Positions 48,675 to 55,797 of a stretch of 55,797 bases of DNA are shown piece by piece. Location of the stretch: the NCBI RefSeq assembly GCF_004342485.1, contig NZ_SMBU01000035.1:1-55797 (forward strand), written 5' to 3'. Position 1 is the first letter of the stretch; each line of letters starts with the position of its first letter. The translations under genes were made by a program, and so were the position numbers. The notes below the pieces were generated by a model, which was given only the letters and a program-made list of their open reading frames with translations, did no database searches and was not told the origin of the DNA. This stretch comes from Roseateles saccharophilus. Lineage in GTDB: Bacteria > Pseudomonadota > Gammaproteobacteria > Burkholderiales > Burkholderiaceae_C.

Positions 48675-49412
48675 TCAGCGGTCGACTTCGTAGGACATCG
48701 GCGCGATGACCTCCCACTCGACGGGCTGGCCGTTCTCGGTCTGTGGCACGAAGCGGGCGCTGCGCATGTCCTGCAGCGCCTGCTCGTCCAGGCGGGCGAA
48801 GCCCGAGGAGCGGGCCAGCGTGATCTCGCGCGGCTGGCCGCGCAGGTCGACGACGATGCGCAGGTGCACGACGCCGGATTCCCTCAGTCGGCGCGACATC
48901 AGCGGCACCGTCATGCGCGGCTCCTTCAGATAGCGCACGGCGCTGGCAGGGACCTGCTTGAGGGCGGGCGGCGGCGTGACCGGGAAGACCGGTGTCGGTG
49001 CCGCGGGCGCGGTGGCCACGGTGGGTGGAGGCGGCGGCACGGCCACGACGGCGGGCGGCGCGGGGGCCGCGGCGACGGCGATAAGCGGTGCCTCGATCAG
49101 CAGCGGGGCGGGTGCGTGCAGCTGCGGCGCGGCGACCGGGGGCGCGGGCTGCGGCTTGGCGGGCTCGGCCGGCGCCACCAGCCGCACGACGACGGGCGCG
49201 ATCTGCGCCACCGTGCGGCGCAGGCCCTGCATCTGGCTCAGGCCCCACAGGCCCAGCAGATGCAGCACGACGATGCCCACGGCCAGCGCGCGCTGCCTGC
49301 CGCCTGGGCCGGAGGTTTCCCCAAAGCCCGGCCGCGGCTGCGGGGCAGCCACCACATGCCGTTCAGCAGCGGCAAAGGGCGTGGGGGCGACGAAGGCGTG
49401 GGCGGGCTTCAC
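48675..49412 (-). CDS. tonB: TonB energy-transducing protein
   Basis: A 245-residue TonB. One membrane helix at about residues 41-60 (RALAVGIVVLHLLGLWGL), then a proline/alanine-rich periplasmic spacer and a C-terminal TonB domain (residues 160-245: YLKEPRMTVPLMSRRLRESG, then VVHLRIVVDLRGQPREITLA and LDEQALQDMRSARFVP). It is first of the leftward iron operon, just downstream of a Fur-box-like site. No exbB/exbD genes are close by, so it must use those encoded elsewhere. Confidence 0.92.
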   Translation of the reverse strand: MKPAHAFVAPTPFAAAERHVVAAPQPRPGFGETSGPGGRQRALAVGIVVLHLLGLWGLSQMQGLRRTVAQIAPVVVRLVAPAEPAKPQPAPPVAAPQLHAPAPLLIEAPLIAVAAAPAPPAVVAVPPPPPTVATAPAAPTPVFPVTPPPALKQVPASAVRYLKEPRMTVPLMSRRLRESGVVHLRIVVDLRGQPREITLARSSGFARLDEQALQDMRSARFVPQTENGQPVEWEVIAPMSYEVDR

Positions 49413-49457
49413 GGGCGAGAGGGTGGGTCCGGATTCGATGAAAAAATCTTAACACGA

Positions 49458-49480
49458 ATGCGAACGATTCCTATTTGCAT
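49458..49480 (-). promoter_or_regulatory. Fur-box-like site before tonB
   Basis: AATGCGAACGATTCCTATT (49458-49476) plus TGCAT forms an imperfect inverted repeat, TGCGAA facing TTTGCA, around an ATTCC-like centre, resembling the GCAAATGATTCTCATTCGC-type Fur boxes of proteobacteria. It lies 46-68 bp before the tonB start in an AT-rich patch, so iron repression of the whole leftward set is likely. Confidence 0.7.
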
Positions 49481-49543
49481 ATGTATAGCCGATGCGACAA
49501 TGGCGCGACACAGCGGCGGGCAGCGCCCGATATGCTCGCGGCC

Positions 49544-49900
49544 ATGACCAAGATCCTCGTCCGTTGGCTGCTGCTGGCCGGTGCGCTGCTGCTGGTGGCC
49601 CACCTCTACCCTGGCGTCGTCGTGAAGAGCTTCAGCTCGGCGCTGGTCGCGGCCTTCGTGCTGGGCCTGCTGAACACGCTGCTGCGGCCCGTGCTCGTGC
49701 TGCTGACGCTGCCGGTGACGGTGCTGAGCCTGGGGCTCTTCCTGTTCGTCATCAACGCGCTGATGTTCTGGGCCGCCGCCTCCGTGCTGGAAGGCCTCGC
49801 CGTGACGGGCTTCTGGGCCGCGCTGGTCGGCTCGCTGATCTACAGCCTGTGCGGCATGGTCATCGACGTCGTCATCGAGCGGCTCTTCCCTCAGGACTGA
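49544..49900 (+). CDS. Phage-holin-family (4-TMS) membrane protein
   Basis: A 118-residue membrane protein with four hydrophobic helices (LLLAGALLLVAHLYPGVVV, then LVAAFVLGLLNTLLRPVLVL, LFLFVINALMFWAAASVL, and the last at about 95-115). The family (PF04020-like) is common outside phages and has no known function. N-L-L-R-P is typical. The ATG at 49544 is preferred; 49532 is possible. It points away from tonB and ends convergent with the BepA-type gene, with the terminal TGA being part of a large inverted-repeat element. Confidence 0.85.
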   Translation: MTKILVRWLLLAGALLLVAHLYPGVVVKSFSSALVAAFVLGLLNTLLRPVLVLLTLPVTVLSLGLFLFVINALMFWAAASVLEGLAVTGFWAALVGSLIYSLCGMVIDVVIERLFPQD

Positions 49901-50131
49901 GCCCACCCCCTACGGCCTGACGGCCGCCCCCTCAAGGGGGCACTCCCGACGGACCGGCAAAGCCGGATCCGTTGGAGTCGCTGGACGGAAGGTGGCGCTT
50001 CGCGCGCCTTGCACCGGATCACTAGGCGGGCATAGCCCCGCCGCCCCTCCAGCGGCAGCCGTGGAACCGGCTTTGCCGGGCCACTGGCTGCGCCCCCTCG
50101 AGGGGGCCGGCGAAGCCGGTAGGGGGGCTCA
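49898..50131. repeat. Intergenic element with imperfect terminal inverted repeats
   Basis: Between two convergent genes, about 234 bp. Left end TGAGCCCACCCCCTACGGCC and right end (complement) TGAGCCCCCCTACCGGCTTC are imperfect inverted copies that continue to CCCCTCAAGGGGGC and CCCCCTCGAGGGGGC, over about 40 bp each. Both outer TGA triplets are real stop codons: of the holin-family gene and of the protease gene. The centre has short palindromes (CCGGCAAAGCCGG, CCGGCTTTGCCGG). No coding potential. It can fold as a very long hairpin or act as bidirectional terminator. Confidence 0.7.
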
Positions 50132-51730
50132 ATCAGGCAACTCGACGTCCGGCGGGATGTAGCGGCCCTTGTACATCTCGGCCAGGATGCCCTGGCGCTG
50201 GTAGACCAGGGTGCGCAGCCGCGCGTCGATGACCGAGGCTTCGACCTGGTCGGCGTCGGGGCCGCGCGACTGGCGCAGGCCCGAGCGCAGGCGGTCGATG
50301 GCGCCATTCAGGTCGCCCGCGGCGGCATGGGTCTCGGCCTGGGCGCGCACCGCGCGCAGCGGCTGGCCCAGCTTCTCCCAGATCAGCGCCAGCTCATGCC
50401 AGGCCAGCGCGTCGTTGGGCTCCAGGCTGACGTGGGTCTGCAGCGCATCCGCGGCCTCGCGCAGCGCCGGGCCGGAGGTCGACGCCGGCCCCGAGGCCAG
50501 GGCCAGGCCGACGCGCTGCATCAGCATCGGCCGCGACTTTTCGCCCTTCAGCGAATCGAGCGCCACGATGCCGTCGGCCGGCCGGCCACGCGCCTCGGCC
50601 AGCTCGGCACGCAGATAGGTCAGCACGCGCGCGGCGGCGGCGGTCTCGGCAGGCGTGGGGCCAATCAGCTGCAGCGTCAGCTCGGCACTGCGCAGCGTGG
50701 CCTCGGCGCGGTCGAAGTCGCGCAGCTTGATGGCCGCGAGCGAGGCCGCGTAGCGCGCACCGAGCTGCTCGTAGCCGTTGCTGGCGTCCTTGCGTGCGCC
50801 GGCGTCGTAGTTCTCGAGCACGCGCCAGGCCTCCACGCGCGGGTCCATCAGCACGCGCGAGCGCGCCGCCATCAGCGCATGCTCGGCCAGGCCGCGCGGG
50901 CGCGAGAAGGGCTCGAGCGCCAGCCGCGTGCGCGCATCGCCGATGCGCTCGCTCGTCAGCGGGTGGGAGCGCAGATAGGGATAGGAACCGTTGTCCATCA
51001 GGTGGTAAGCCTGCTCCATGCGCTCGAACATGCTGACCATGCCGCTGCCCGCGAAGCCGGCCTCGACCAGCACATTGAAGCCGACGCGGTCGGCCTCGCG
51101 CTCCATGTCGCGCGAGAAGTTCAGCGACAGCTGCGTGGCCGCGGCCTGGCCGCCGACGATGCCGGCATTGGCGGCCTCGATGTTGCCGCGCGACGCGGCC
51201 AGGATGCCGAGCAGCAGGCCGGCGACGGCGACCATGCTGTTGCGCGAGTCACCGGCGATGCGGCGCGCGATGTGGCGCTGCGTGATGTGGGAGAGCTCGT
51301 GGGCCAGCACCGAGGCCAACTCGTCGCGTGACACCGTCATCTGGATCAGCCCGAGATGGGTGCCGACGAAGCCGCCCGGCAGCGCGAAGGCGTTGACGCT
51401 CTTGTCGCGCACCAGGAAGGGCTCCCAGGCGAAGCGCGCCTGGGTCTCGTCGCCGATGTGGCCGAGCTTGCGCGCCGCGGCGACCAGCGGGTTCCAGATG
51501 CTCTCGAGGTACTCCTGCAGCAGCGGGTCCTGCACGTAGTCGGGGTCGATGCGGATCTGGCGCATGACCTGGTCGCCCAGGCGCCGCTCGGAGCCGACGT
51601 CGAGGTCCTGCGACACCGCGTCACCCAGCGCCGGCAGGTTGACCTGGGCATTCAACGGGGCACCGGGCAGGGCCAGCGTGGCGGCCGCGAGCAGGGTCAG
51701 CAGGGGGCGGGTGGCGGCGAACTTCTTCAT
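50129..51730 (-). CDS. bepA: Periplasmic M48 metalloprotease, BepA type
   Basis: A 533-residue protease with a signal peptide (LLTLLAAATLALPGAPLNA). The catalytic zinc site is HELSH at residues 144-148 and the third ligand Glu in MEREADRVGF near residue 213. A C-terminal half of TPR-like helical repeats follows, as in E. coli BepA (YfgC), which aids or degrades BamA-linked outer-membrane proteins such as LptD. The start at 51730 gives the signal peptide. Divergent from moaC by 75 bp. Confidence 0.9.
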   Translation of the reverse strand: MKKFAATRPLLTLLAAATLALPGAPLNAQVNLPALGDAVSQDLDVGSERRLGDQVMRQIRIDPDYVQDPLLQEYLESIWNPLVAAARKLGHIGDETQARFAWEPFLVRDKSVNAFALPGGFVGTHLGLIQMTVSRDELASVLAHELSHITQRHIARRIAGDSRNSMVAVAGLLLGILAASRGNIEAANAGIVGGQAAATQLSLNFSRDMEREADRVGFNVLVEAGFAGSGMVSMFERMEQAYHLMDNGSYPYLRSHPLTSERIGDARTRLALEPFSRPRGLAEHALMAARSRVLMDPRVEAWRVLENYDAGARKDASNGYEQLGARYAASLAAIKLRDFDRAEATLRSAELTLQLIGPTPAETAAAARVLTYLRAELAEARGRPADGIVALDSLKGEKSRPMLMQRVGLALASGPASTSGPALREAADALQTHVSLEPNDALAWHELALIWEKLGQPLRAVRAQAETHAAAGDLNGAIDRLRSGLRQSRGPDADQVEASVIDARLRTLVYQRQGILAEMYKGRYIPPDVELPD

Positions 51731-51805
51731 CGAACAGGGGCTCCGGCCGGCGTCAAGCCGGCTGTCTATGATGCCTGCAACTCGGTTTCCTGAATGTTTC
51801 CTGGT

Positions 51806-52288
51806 ATGTCCACCTCACCGCTGACCCATTTCGACGCCCAGGGCCAGGCCCATATGGTGGACGTGTCGGCCAAGGCCGAGACCCACCGCGTCGCCGTCGC
51901 GGCCGGCGAGATCCGCATGAAACCCGAGACCTTTGCGCTGATCGCCAGCGGCGCGGCCAAGAAGGGCGACGTGCTCGGCGTCGCGCGCATCGCGGCCATC
52001 CAGGGCGCCAAGCGCTGCAGCGACCTCGTGCCGCTGTGCCACCCGCTGCCGATCACGCGCGTGGCCGTCGAGTTCGAGCTCGACGAGGCGGGCAGCCGCG
52101 TGCTGTGCCGGGCCCTGGTCGAGACGCTGGGCCGCACCGGTGTCGAGATGGAGGCCCTGTGCGCCGTGCAGGTGGGCCTGCTGACCGTCTACGACATGTG
52201 CAAAGCCGCCGACCGCGGCATGGTTATCGGCCAGGTGCGCGTGCTGGAGAAGCAGGGCGGCAAGTCGGGCGACTGGCGCGCCGCCTGA
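51806..52288 (+). CDS. moaC: Cyclic pyranopterin monophosphate synthase MoaC
   Basis: A 160-residue MoaC, which makes cyclic pyranopterin monophosphate in molybdenum cofactor synthesis. Motifs: [54 protein letters not shown] and MCKAADRGM, matching the hexamer active site. The ATG at 51806 is chosen over 51794 to give the usual start ([15 protein letters not shown]). It is convergent with the PglL-like gene, one base apart. No other mo- genes are nearby. Confidence 0.96.
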   Translation: MSTSPLTHFDAQGQAHMVDVSAKAETHRVAVAAGEIRMKPETFALIASGAAKKGDVLGVARIAAIQGAKRCSDLVPLCHPLPITRVAVEFELDEAGSRVLCRALVETLGRTGVEMEALCAVQVGLLTVYDMCKAADRGMVIGQVRVLEKQGGKSGDWRAA

Positions 52289-52289
52289 G

Positions 52290-54014
52290 TCAGCGCAGCC
52301 TGCGCCAGTCCACCACGGCCGAGGCCGGCTGGCATTGCGGCATGGCGGGCGCCGAGGCTGCGTCCGTGCAGGCCGCGAACCAGTTGTCGCCGGTCGGGTT
52401 GCGGAACTCGCGCAGGCGGTCGGCGAGAAAGCGCGCGCCTTCTACGTCTCCGGTCACTTCCAGCGAGCGTGACCAATGCATCAGCAGGCGCGCGTCGATC
52501 AGGCTGAAGGCGGTGCGCTTCGCGGCGGCCAGCGCGTTGGGGCCGGGGGGGAGGCTGGTGGCGGCGGCGTAGTCGGCCTGGTGGCCGAACAGCGGCGAGG
52601 CCTGGCCGCTGGCGATGCGCCGGGTCAGCGGCACGGCGTCGTCGCTGGGCGCATAGATCACGACGATGCGCTGGTAGTCCCAGACGGCGAACAGGCTGCC
52701 CGCGATCAGCAGGCCGCCGAGCCAGGGCCAGGGGCCGCTACCGGCCGGCCTGGCGTCGCTCGCGGCCGGCAGCGCCAGGCCCAGCGCAAAGCAGGCCGGC
52801 AGCAGGAAATAGGCGTACCAGAGCGGGTACTCGAGCAGGCTGTGCAGGCCGATGGTCAGCACGATCATCAGGGCAGCACGGCGCAGGGGGGCGTCGTCGT
52901 CGGCCTGCGCGGCGCCGCGCCAGGCCCGCCACAGTGCCCAGGCCAGCAGGGCCAGCACGGCACTTGCCCAGGGCAGGCCCAGTTCAACGGCCAGCTGGGC
53001 GACGAGGTTGTGCGTGTGATCGAAGAAGGCGATGGGGCGGTCCGGGAAGGGCGTCAGGCTCCACGCGAAATTGAATTCGCCCCAGCCGACACCGAGCCAG
53101 GGGTTGGCCAGCGTCAGGTCCCAGGCGTTGCGCAGGATGGCCAGGCGGGACGGCGAGCCGGCACCCTCCGCCAGCCGTGAGGCCGCACCGAAGGCGTGGC
53201 CGCTCTCGGTCGACCACAGCGACATCAGCCACCAGCACACGCCGAGCATCACCGGCGTGGCCAGCAGGGACAGGCGGGCGCTGCGGGACAGCCGCCGGTC
53301 CAGCACGCCCCACAGCGCCAGCATCAGGATGCCGCCGTAGCCGGTGCGCGACGCACTCAGCACGACGGCGAACACGAAGGCCAGCAGCAGCACGGGCAGG
53401 GCCGCGCGCCAGCCGCGTCTTTCGGTGCCGAAGACGGCCGCGACGGCGGCCCACATCATCAGGCTGGCGAGATGGTTGGGCTGGCGCAGATTGCCCGCCG
53501 CGCGACCGGCGATGCCGTAGCGGGCGATCCAGCTGCCGTCAGCCAGATCGGGCGCGAAGACCTGCACGACGCTGATCGCGACGCTGCACAGGCCGGCGAT
53601 GAGCAGGCCCCAGAAGAATGCCTCGCCAGCCTTCGGACGTGCATCGTTGCCGAGACCCTGCGCGACCAGCAGCACGGCCAGGCCGGCGCCGATGACGGCG
53701 CCGGCGTCCAGGGCGACCGACAGTGGCAGGGAACGCCAGATGACCGAGGTCGGTGGCGCGATGAGCAGCAGCACGAGGGCGAGCGCGGCCGGGCTCTTCA
53801 GGCCGGCGCGCCACCCGGGCGAGGATCTCGCCCACAGCCACAGCACGAGGCCCCAGCTGGCCAGGGCTAGCAGTTGGTTGTAGAGCGTGGTTGCCGGGGT
53901 CTGGTTGTAGGCGAGGAGCGGGGGGAGGGCCGCGGTGGCGCTTAGCGCGATCACTTGATAGATGGCGACAACCGGATCAACGGACGGGTCTGAGATGCGG
54001 GGGGCGGCGGCCAA
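52290..54014 (-). CDS. PglL/Wzy-type O-oligosaccharyltransferase
   Basis: A 574-residue inner-membrane protein with about 12 helices and the Wzy_C domain. The large periplasmic loop has the conserved RQPNHLASLMMWAA and HTHNLVAQLAVELGLP. A C-terminal soluble-like Wzy_C_2 region (residues about 440-574) is typical of PglL enzymes that attach glycans to pilin in betaproteobacteria. The location two genes from pilA supports pilin glycosylation over O-antigen ligation. GC content is normal for the window, unlike the next gene upstream. Confidence 0.85.
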   Translation of the reverse strand: MAAAPRISDPSVDPVVAIYQVIALSATAALPPLLAYNQTPATTLYNQLLALASWGLVLWLWARSSPGWRAGLKSPAALALVLLLIAPPTSVIWRSLPLSVALDAGAVIGAGLAVLLVAQGLGNDARPKAGEAFFWGLLIAGLCSVAISVVQVFAPDLADGSWIARYGIAGRAAGNLRQPNHLASLMMWAAVAAVFGTERRGWRAALPVLLLAFVFAVVLSASRTGYGGILMLALWGVLDRRLSRSARLSLLATPVMLGVCWWLMSLWSTESGHAFGAASRLAEGAGSPSRLAILRNAWDLTLANPWLGVGWGEFNFAWSLTPFPDRPIAFFDHTHNLVAQLAVELGLPWASAVLALLAWALWRAWRGAAQADDDAPLRRAALMIVLTIGLHSLLEYPLWYAYFLLPACFALGLALPAASDARPAGSGPWPWLGGLLIAGSLFAVWDYQRIVVIYAPSDDAVPLTRRIASGQASPLFGHQADYAAATSLPPGPNALAAAKRTAFSLIDARLLMHWSRSLEVTGDVEGARFLADRLREFRNPTGDNWFAACTDAASAPAMPQCQPASAVVDWRRLR

Positions 54015-54069
54015 TGCGATCTTTCCCTATAGATGGTTTCTGAATAGATGACTTTCCGCACCGTGTGCG

Positions 54070-55476
54070 TTAAAGCCAGCCGTCAAGCCAAAAGCGCGGA
54101 CTATTGGCCTCTGCCCCAGGAAGAGCGGGGCGATTATCTATCGTTATCGGCTTGTGAATGTATTCTTGAATTGTTTCGACCGAAAATAGCAACTGCAAAC
54201 TCAGGATTCCTAATAGGGCTACGACGGCGAGCAAATTTATTCCTCGCGTCGTGCCGGGTGTTGATATTGGGTGGTTCGTGCTGGCGAAAAATAGGCCTGC
54301 CGCTAGGCAGATCCAGATCTGAGCCATTGGAACGACGAAATTTCCTGAGAAGGTGCCATCAACGAGCGCGGCGACCAATGCTGCCGTAGTTGCTACGGTT
54401 AGCGTATCCGGTGCATGTGAGGTTTGACGGATATGACGCAAGCTGCGCCTAGCAAGAACGACCGTGGCGGTGGTCAGCAGCACGAAGAACGGCACGCCAA
54501 ACTCCGCAATCAGCTGAAGATATATGTTGTGCGGGTGTGCGCCTCGTCCGTTGAAATCTGCGGAATAGTGCATTGGGCCGACCCCTATAAGAGGGGCTTT
54601 GGCTACGTCGTAAAGCGCGATTTTCCAGAGATAAATCCGCGAATGATCGCTCACGAGGTCAGCAGGGGTGTGCGGTGAACTGATGGTCTTGAGATCGAAC
54701 CAATGAGGTATTCCTTGAAATATCAAAAGATAAATCAGAAATCCTATGGCGCCGCCTAGTAGAATGCGTCGGGCGAGCGGGAAGGCGGCGCGCCCGAAAA
54801 CCACGACTGCTGCTGCTGTTCCTAGTATGAGGCTGACCGTGCTGGCGCGTGCGACCAACGCCATCAGCATTGCAAAGCAAAGGCACAGGGCGATCCATGA
54901 CAAGGCTAATTCGGTGCGACACTTGTCTGTATGGATAGTGGCTGCGGCCAACAGCGGAATCGCAATCGTTTGGGCATGGTTCAGGAATCTTGGGTTGTCG
55001 AATCCAGGAACCGCCAGCCAGAAATGTGTTTCGCCGTGGGCGAGGAGATTTGCAACCCAAGCAAGAAAGAAGAATGCAGAATAAACAAGCCAGGCAAGCG
55101 TGATGGCTTGCATAATAAATTTTATCGTTTTATTCTGAAAACAAGCAATAAATACTGCGGCGGATAGGGTGGCTAGAGAAATCCACAGTGTGCACTCTCG
55201 CAATGCAGCGCCATGATTTTTAGCCAAGCTGCAAGATATGCCAGCTAAGATGACAAGAATCGTAGTTGTTAGCTGCTGAAAACTTGTCCAGTTCGGAAGA
55301 TTTTTTTGTCCGATGAAAAGGACAACCGTTCCCAGCAAAAATAGTGGGATTTGTGCAAGTCGCGCATCATTGTGTGCAGAGCCGCTAAGTGACGAATAGA
55401 ACGGCATCGCCACGATGTAAAGCGCTATCCCACCAATCAGTAGGCGGCTGCTAAGGCGCTGACAAAGAGATGTCAT
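54070..55476 (-). CDS. O-antigen ligase-like membrane protein, AT-rich
   Basis: A 468-residue membrane protein with about ten to twelve helices. The Wzy_C/ligase region is seen around SDHSRIYLWKIALYDVAKAP and GAHPHNIYLQLIAEFGVPFF, the HxxN and EFG pattern of O-antigen ligases and polymerases. It could glycosylate pilin or handle a surface glycan. Base composition is clearly lower in GC than every neighbour, which points to horizontal gain. It is 55 bp upstream of the PglL-like gene on the same strand and follows pilA after a terminator. Confidence 0.8.
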   Translation of the reverse strand: MTSLCQRLSSRLLIGGIALYIVAMPFYSSLSGSAHNDARLAQIPLFLLGTVVLFIGQKNLPNWTSFQQLTTTILVILAGISCSLAKNHGAALRECTLWISLATLSAAVFIACFQNKTIKFIMQAITLAWLVYSAFFFLAWVANLLAHGETHFWLAVPGFDNPRFLNHAQTIAIPLLAAATIHTDKCRTELALSWIALCLCFAMLMALVARASTVSLILGTAAAVVVFGRAAFPLARRILLGGAIGFLIYLLIFQGIPHWFDLKTISSPHTPADLVSDHSRIYLWKIALYDVAKAPLIGVGPMHYSADFNGRGAHPHNIYLQLIAEFGVPFFVLLTTATVVLARRSLRHIRQTSHAPDTLTVATTAALVAALVDGTFSGNFVVPMAQIWICLAAGLFFASTNHPISTPGTTRGINLLAVVALLGILSLQLLFSVETIQEYIHKPITIDNRPALPGAEANSPRFWLDGWL

Positions 55477-55568
55477 TTGTTGGCACGGAATGAACGCGGG
55501 TGCATTTTTTCAGATGAGGGATATGGTTCGAGTGTTATCCAGAACGTGAATGATCGCTTGAGTGGGGG

Positions 55569-55600
55569 CAAAAAAAGAGGGGGCACAGCCCCCTCTTTGC
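55569..55600 (-). terminator. Strong intrinsic terminator of pilA
   Basis: AAAGAGGGGG (55574-55583) and CCCCCTCTTT (55589-55598) form a perfect 10-bp stem with a five-base loop, and on the leftward strand it ends in seven Ts (55570-55576). It lies 17 bp after the pilin stop and would separate the highly expressed pilin from the ligase gene. Confidence 0.9.
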
Positions 55601-55614
55601 TAGATAATGAACGC

Positions 55615-55797
55615 TTAGGTATTGTTCTTCGTGATGGCCGCAACCAGCGTGGGGTTGGAGATGTTGGTGGAGGCGGTCCAGACAATGGCGGTATCACCCA
55701 CATTCGGGGTCAACGTAATCGTATTGCCGCCCAGATCGGTACCGACCTTGGTTGCGGCGTTGAAGGTCATCGTGATGACGCCATTGCCGGTGATGGT
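55615..55797 (-). CDS. pilA: Type IV pilin C-terminus (cut by window edge)
   Basis: The last 60 residues of a major-pilin-like protein, open to the window edge in phase. Sequence such as GVITMTFNAATKVGTDLGGN, then TLTPNVGDTAIVWTASTNIS and NPTLVAAITKNNT matches the C-terminal part of group A type IV pilins. The expected N-terminal methylation site and hydrophobic helix lie beyond the edge. Downstream are a terminator, a ligase-like gene and a PglL-like gene, a common pilA-glycosylation layout. Confidence 0.8.
   Translation of the reverse strand, partial: TITGNGVITMTFNAATKVGTDLGGNTITLTPNVGDTAIVWTASTNISNPTLVAAITKNNT

Overview
The window is a chromosomal stretch of a GC-rich betaproteobacterium. 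The gene set (EutBC, a PglL-type pilin glycosyltransferase next to a type IV pilin, an MHFG-type PEP-CTERM protein, a Fiu/PiuC catecholate iron system, LytSR with a DUF2807 protein, SlyX, CbrC) and the intergenic palindromes suggest Burkholderiales, probably the Roseateles/Rubrivivax/Leptothrix group. That placement is inference; there is no rRNA to test it. No tRNA, rRNA, CRISPR array or intact insertion sequence was seen.

Left part (1-19,600): a lone GH28 lipoprotein, a small secreted protein, a HigBA-like toxin-antitoxin pair and an MgtC-like membrane protein sit among 500-600 bp stretches without clear genes, so this end looks accessory. An EamA exporter and a LysR regulator diverge. A phased array of ATGTCGA motifs precedes a damaged small reading frame and then eutBC (ethanolamine ammonia-lyase). 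A leftward PAS-chemoreceptor, histidine kinase and NarL-type regulator form a signalling operon. A LysR gene diverges from a pirin, small-protein and isochorismatase-like operon. A hipBA module lies between two look-alike hairpin terminators, followed by ssb.

Middle part (19,600-43,500): a translationally coupled lytS-lytTR-DUF2807 operon with slyX, then cbrC, a cupin, a secreted M20 amidohydrolase and recQ. The most unusual gene is at 27,452-30,982: one 1,176-residue protein with an uncharacterised N-terminal region, a DyP-type peroxidase and a cytochrome P450-like C-terminus. Then come two class III nucleotide-cyclase-type proteins (one fused to a STAND-like ATPase with a degenerate Walker A), an S9 peptidase, uvrA, a PEP-CTERM protein, a lone receiver and a SWIB protein. 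Two very small exported proteins (26,963-27,244 and 36,086-36,310) carry repeats of an LPRVVVTG motif that resembles the TonB-box/plug start of TonB-dependent receptors.

Right part (43,600-55,797): six tightly packed leftward genes under a Fur-box-like site (tonB, fiu-like receptor, piuC, FMN alpha-hydroxyacid oxidase, PepSY protein, cytochrome b561) look like a siderophore uptake and iron-release operon. BepA-type protease and moaC follow. The window ends in a pilin region: pilA (cut by the edge), an AT-rich O-antigen-ligase-like gene and a PglL-like gene.

A theme across the window is intergenic repeats anchored on stop codons. Two 167-bp elements, two 82-bp twin-hairpin elements with seven compensatory base-pair changes, and one 234-bp element with imperfect terminal inverted repeats all begin with a TGA that is the stop codon of the neighbouring gene.
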